A stretch of 7,002 bases of DNA from Hydrogenophilales bacterium RIFOXYD1_FULL_62_11. Lineage in GTDB: Bacteria; Pseudomonadota; Gammaproteobacteria; Burkholderiales; Thiobacillaceae. The notes beneath the pieces were generated by a model, which was not told the DNA's origin, did not search any database, and saw only the letters and a list, made by a program, of their open reading frames with translations. How positions within the stretch are numbered: the first letter of the stretch is position 1; the number at the start of each line of letters is the position of its first letter. The stretch is taken from the NCBI GenBank assembly GCA_001802655.1, contig MGZO01000082.1, positions 3,464 to 10,465 of the forward strand. The letters are read 5' to 3'. This document shows, piece after piece, positions 5,219 through 7,002 of the stretch. Both the position numbers and the translations under genes were made by a program.

Positions 5219-6508
5219 ATGAACGACTTGCTTCAACCTGGCGTGCGTCGCCGCGAAGTGTGGGCCTGGGCGATGTTCGACTTTGCCAATTCGGGCTACA
5301 CGACGGTGGTCATCACCGCGGTATTCAGCGCTTATTTCGTGGCGGCCGTGGCAGGCGATGCCCCGTGGGCGACGTTTGCCTGGACGCTGGCCTTGTCGCT
5401 GTCCTATGCGCTGGTGATGCTGACCGCACCGCTGATCGGCGCGCATGCCGATGCCCACGCCAGCAAGAAAAAACTGTTGTGGCTGACCACGCTGGGCTGC
5501 GTCGGCTTTACCGCGCTGCTGTACTTTGCCGCGCCCGGCGCGCTGGTGCTGGCGATGGCTGCGCTGGTGATCTCCAACTATTTTTTCGGGACGGGCGAAA
5601 ACCTGATCGCGGCATTTTTGCCCGAGCTTGCACGGCCGCGTGCGCTCGGGCGGGTGTCCGGGTGGGGCTGGTCGCTGGGCTATGTCGGTGGTCTGGCCTC
5701 GCTGGGCGTGAGCCTGGCCTACATCACCCATGCACAGGCGCAAGGCCAGGGGGCATCCGATTTCGTTCCCGTCGTCATGCTCATCACGGCGGCGATCTTC
5801 ATGCTGGCAAGCCTGCCCACCCTGCTGATGCTGCGCGAGCGCGCCACGCCGCAGCCAGATCGACCTGCTCGCAGCGCCTGGATGCAGGTGCGGTATACGC
5901 TGGGTCATCTCGAACAGCTTCCCGACCTCAAGCGTTTTCTGCTTTGCACCGTGTTGTATCAGGCGGGGATTCAAGCGGTGATCACGCTGGCGGCAATCTA
6001 TGCCAGCCAAGTGTTTCATTTCACGACCCAGCAAACCATCCTGCTGGTGCTGCTGGTCAACATCACGGCAGCACTAGGCGCCTTCATTTTTGGCCATGTG
6101 CAGGATCGTATCGGTCATGTGCGGGCGATCGCACTGACGCTGGCGGGCTGGATCGTGATGATCCTGCTGGCCTGGGCGGCACCCGACGAACGCATGTTCT
6201 GGGTGGCCGCCAATCTGGCCGGATTGTGCATGGGCGCGTCGCAGTCGGCGGGACGTGCGATGGTGGGCTTGCTGGCGCCGCCCGCGCAGCAGGCTGAATT
6301 TTTCGGTTTGTGGGGGCTGGCGGTCAAGCTCGCGTCGATACTCGGGCCGCTGACGTACGGCGCGGCCAGCTGGATGACCGCAGGCAACCACCGTCAGGCC
6401 TTGCTGATCACCGGCTGCTATTTCGTCGGCGGCCTGTGGGCACTGCGCGGCGTGCAGGCTGCGCGCGGCCATCGTGCCGCGCGGCGGTTTGCGCTCGCCG
6501 CGATCTGA
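5219..6508 (+). CDS. MFS transporter, UMF1/Atg22-like family
   Basis: A 429-residue inner-membrane protein with roughly twelve hydrophobic segments, the usual length and topology of the major facilitator superfamily. Several segments are typical of the UMF1 (Atg22-like) branch: RREVWAWAMFDFANSGY at residues 11-27, the loop GAHADAHASKKK in place of the general MFS motif A, GENLIAAFLPEL followed by RVSGWGWSLGYVGG, and in the C-terminal half GASQSAGRAMVGLLAP and AEFFGLWGLAVKLASILGP. A second motif-A-like loop (GHVQDRIGHVRA) joins two later segments. The frame extends back to a TTG at 5156, but that stretch is Pro-rich, passes through the T8 tract, and is not part of the family, so the ATG at 5219 is chosen despite lacking a Shine-Dalgarno. 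The substrate is unknown; efflux of small molecules or amino acids is only a family-level guess. The GNAT gene follows after two bases. Confidence 0.9.
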   Translation: MNDLLQPGVRRREVWAWAMFDFANSGYTTVVITAVFSAYFVAAVAGDAPWATFAWTLALSLSYALVMLTAPLIGAHADAHASKKKLLWLTTLGCVGFTALLYFAAPGALVLAMAALVISNYFFGTGENLIAAFLPELARPRALGRVSGWGWSLGYVGGLASLGVSLAYITHAQAQGQGASDFVPVVMLITAAIFMLASLPTLLMLRERATPQPDRPARSAWMQVRYTLGHLEQLPDLKRFLLCTVLYQAGIQAVITLAAIYASQVFHFTTQQTILLVLLVNITAALGAFIFGHVQDRIGHVRAIALTLAGWIVMILLAWAAPDERMFWVAANLAGLCMGASQSAGRAMVGLLAPPAQQAEFFGLWGLAVKLASILGPLTYGAASWMTAGNHRQALLITGCYFVGGLWALRGVQAARGHRAARRFALAAI

Positions 6509-6510
6509 CC

Positions 6511-6939
6511 ATGGCAGACTTCTTGATTCGCGAAACGGACTGGGCGCACGACGCTGCGCAGCTGAGTGCCATCCGGCGCGCGGTGTTCATCGACGAGCAG
6601 GGCGTGCCCGAGGCACTGGAGTGGGATGAACATGACGCCGCTGCCTTGCATCTTCTGGCCACTGAAGCTGACGGCGCGCCCATCGGTTGCGCCCGGCTCT
6701 TGCCTGATGGTCATGTCGGCCGCATGGCGGTATTGCCGGCTTGGCGCGAGCACGGGGTGGGGCGCGCCTTGCTGGCGGCGGCGATCCGGACAGCGCAGGC
6801 GCATGGGCACACCGCACTCCAGCTCAGCGCGCAAATCCACGCTGCCGGATTCTATGCGGATGCAGGATTTGTCGCCGAGGGTGAGGCATACGAGGAAGCC
6901 GGGATTCCACATGTCGCCATGCGGCTCGACCCACTCTGA
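6511..6939 (+). CDS. GNAT family N-acetyltransferase
   Basis: A 142-residue cytoplasmic acyltransferase using acetyl-CoA. The N-terminal FIDEQGVPEALEWDEHD (residues 26-42) is the hallmark of the ElaA-like/YjcF-like GNAT subgroup. GCARLLPDG (59-67) and VGRMAVLPAWREHGVGRALL (69-88) form the central strands and the pyrophosphate-binding loop (R79-E-H-G-V-G84). FYADAGF (114-120) is the conserved C-terminal segment. The length is normal and the frame is intact, ending in tandem stops TGA TAA. The ATG is two bases past the transporter stop and has no Shine-Dalgarno, so it probably depends on translational coupling with that gene. The acceptor is unknown; a shared substrate with the transporter is possible but not shown. 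Confidence 0.92.
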   Translation: MADFLIRETDWAHDAAQLSAIRRAVFIDEQGVPEALEWDEHDAAALHLLATEADGAPIGCARLLPDGHVGRMAVLPAWREHGVGRALLAAAIRTAQAHGHTALQLSAQIHAAGFYADAGFVAEGEAYEEAGIPHVAMRLDPL

Positions 6940-7002
6940 TAAACAGTAGGGGATAAAGGCATCTTCTGACCCTGAATTTGTACGTAATGATTTGCTGATA
7001 AA

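Noticed and set aside
5072..6034. 320-codon minus-strand frame opposite the transporter
   Set aside because: It is Arg/His/Gln-rich with no domain or ribosome binding site, and it overlaps a clear membrane transporter on the plus strand.
5260..6297. 345-codon plus-strand frame inside the transporter
   Set aside because: It is an out-of-frame Ala/Gly/Arg-rich shadow without membrane pattern; the frame from 5219 is the membrane protein.

Overview
The window looks like ordinary chromosomal DNA from a G+C-rich proteobacterium. The gene content (a Tat-exported MepK-type endopeptidase, a LysM/YkuD L,D-transpeptidase, a DUF2934 protein, a Spy-like fragment) suggests a betaproteobacterium, perhaps of the Nitrosomonadales/Thiobacillus type. 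That placement is an inference from protein style only. I see no rRNA, tRNA, CRISPR array, insertion sequence or phage gene.

Layout, left to right. Bases 1-308 (minus) hold the N-terminal part of an NAD-dependent epimerase/dehydratase that runs off the left edge. A 242-base divergent spacer follows; it carries a weak promoter candidate and a 10-codon upstream ORF with a good ribosome binding site. Bases 551-1255 (plus) encode a C-factor/CsgA-like short-chain dehydrogenase. Convergent to it is a damaged Spy/CpxP-family gene (1286-1569, minus): its ribosome binding site and ATG are intact, but they lead into the wrong frame and no signal peptide is present. Next on the minus strand are an alkaline-phosphatase-superfamily phosphodiesterase (1753-2940), a small DUF2934 protein (3056-3412), and a two-gene cell-wall unit. 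In that unit an L,D-transpeptidase (4094-5008) is followed, with a GTGA stop/start overlap, by a YcbK/MepK-like Tat-exported zinc endopeptidase (3552-4097).

The divergent spacer around 5009-5218 is the most structured non-coding part. It has a 27-base near-perfect dyad near the transpeptidase start, an 8-base inverted repeat, a good sigma70-like promoter facing right, and a GC hairpin followed by eight T's in the leader of the rightward gene. That gene (5219-6508, plus) is a UMF1/Atg22-like major facilitator transporter, followed after two bases by a GNAT acetyltransferase (6511-6939). Bases 6940-7002 hold a second in-frame stop (TAA) and nothing else I can support.

Functionally, the clearest unit is the wall pair: one enzyme can make 3-3 peptidoglycan cross-links or attach wall-bound proteins, and the family of the other can cut 3-3 and 4-3 cross-links. 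The transporter and GNAT pair is probably co-transcribed, with unknown substrate. I do not see a clear new multi-gene system. The points worth following are the broken Spy-like gene and the regulatory structures in the 5009-5218 spacer.
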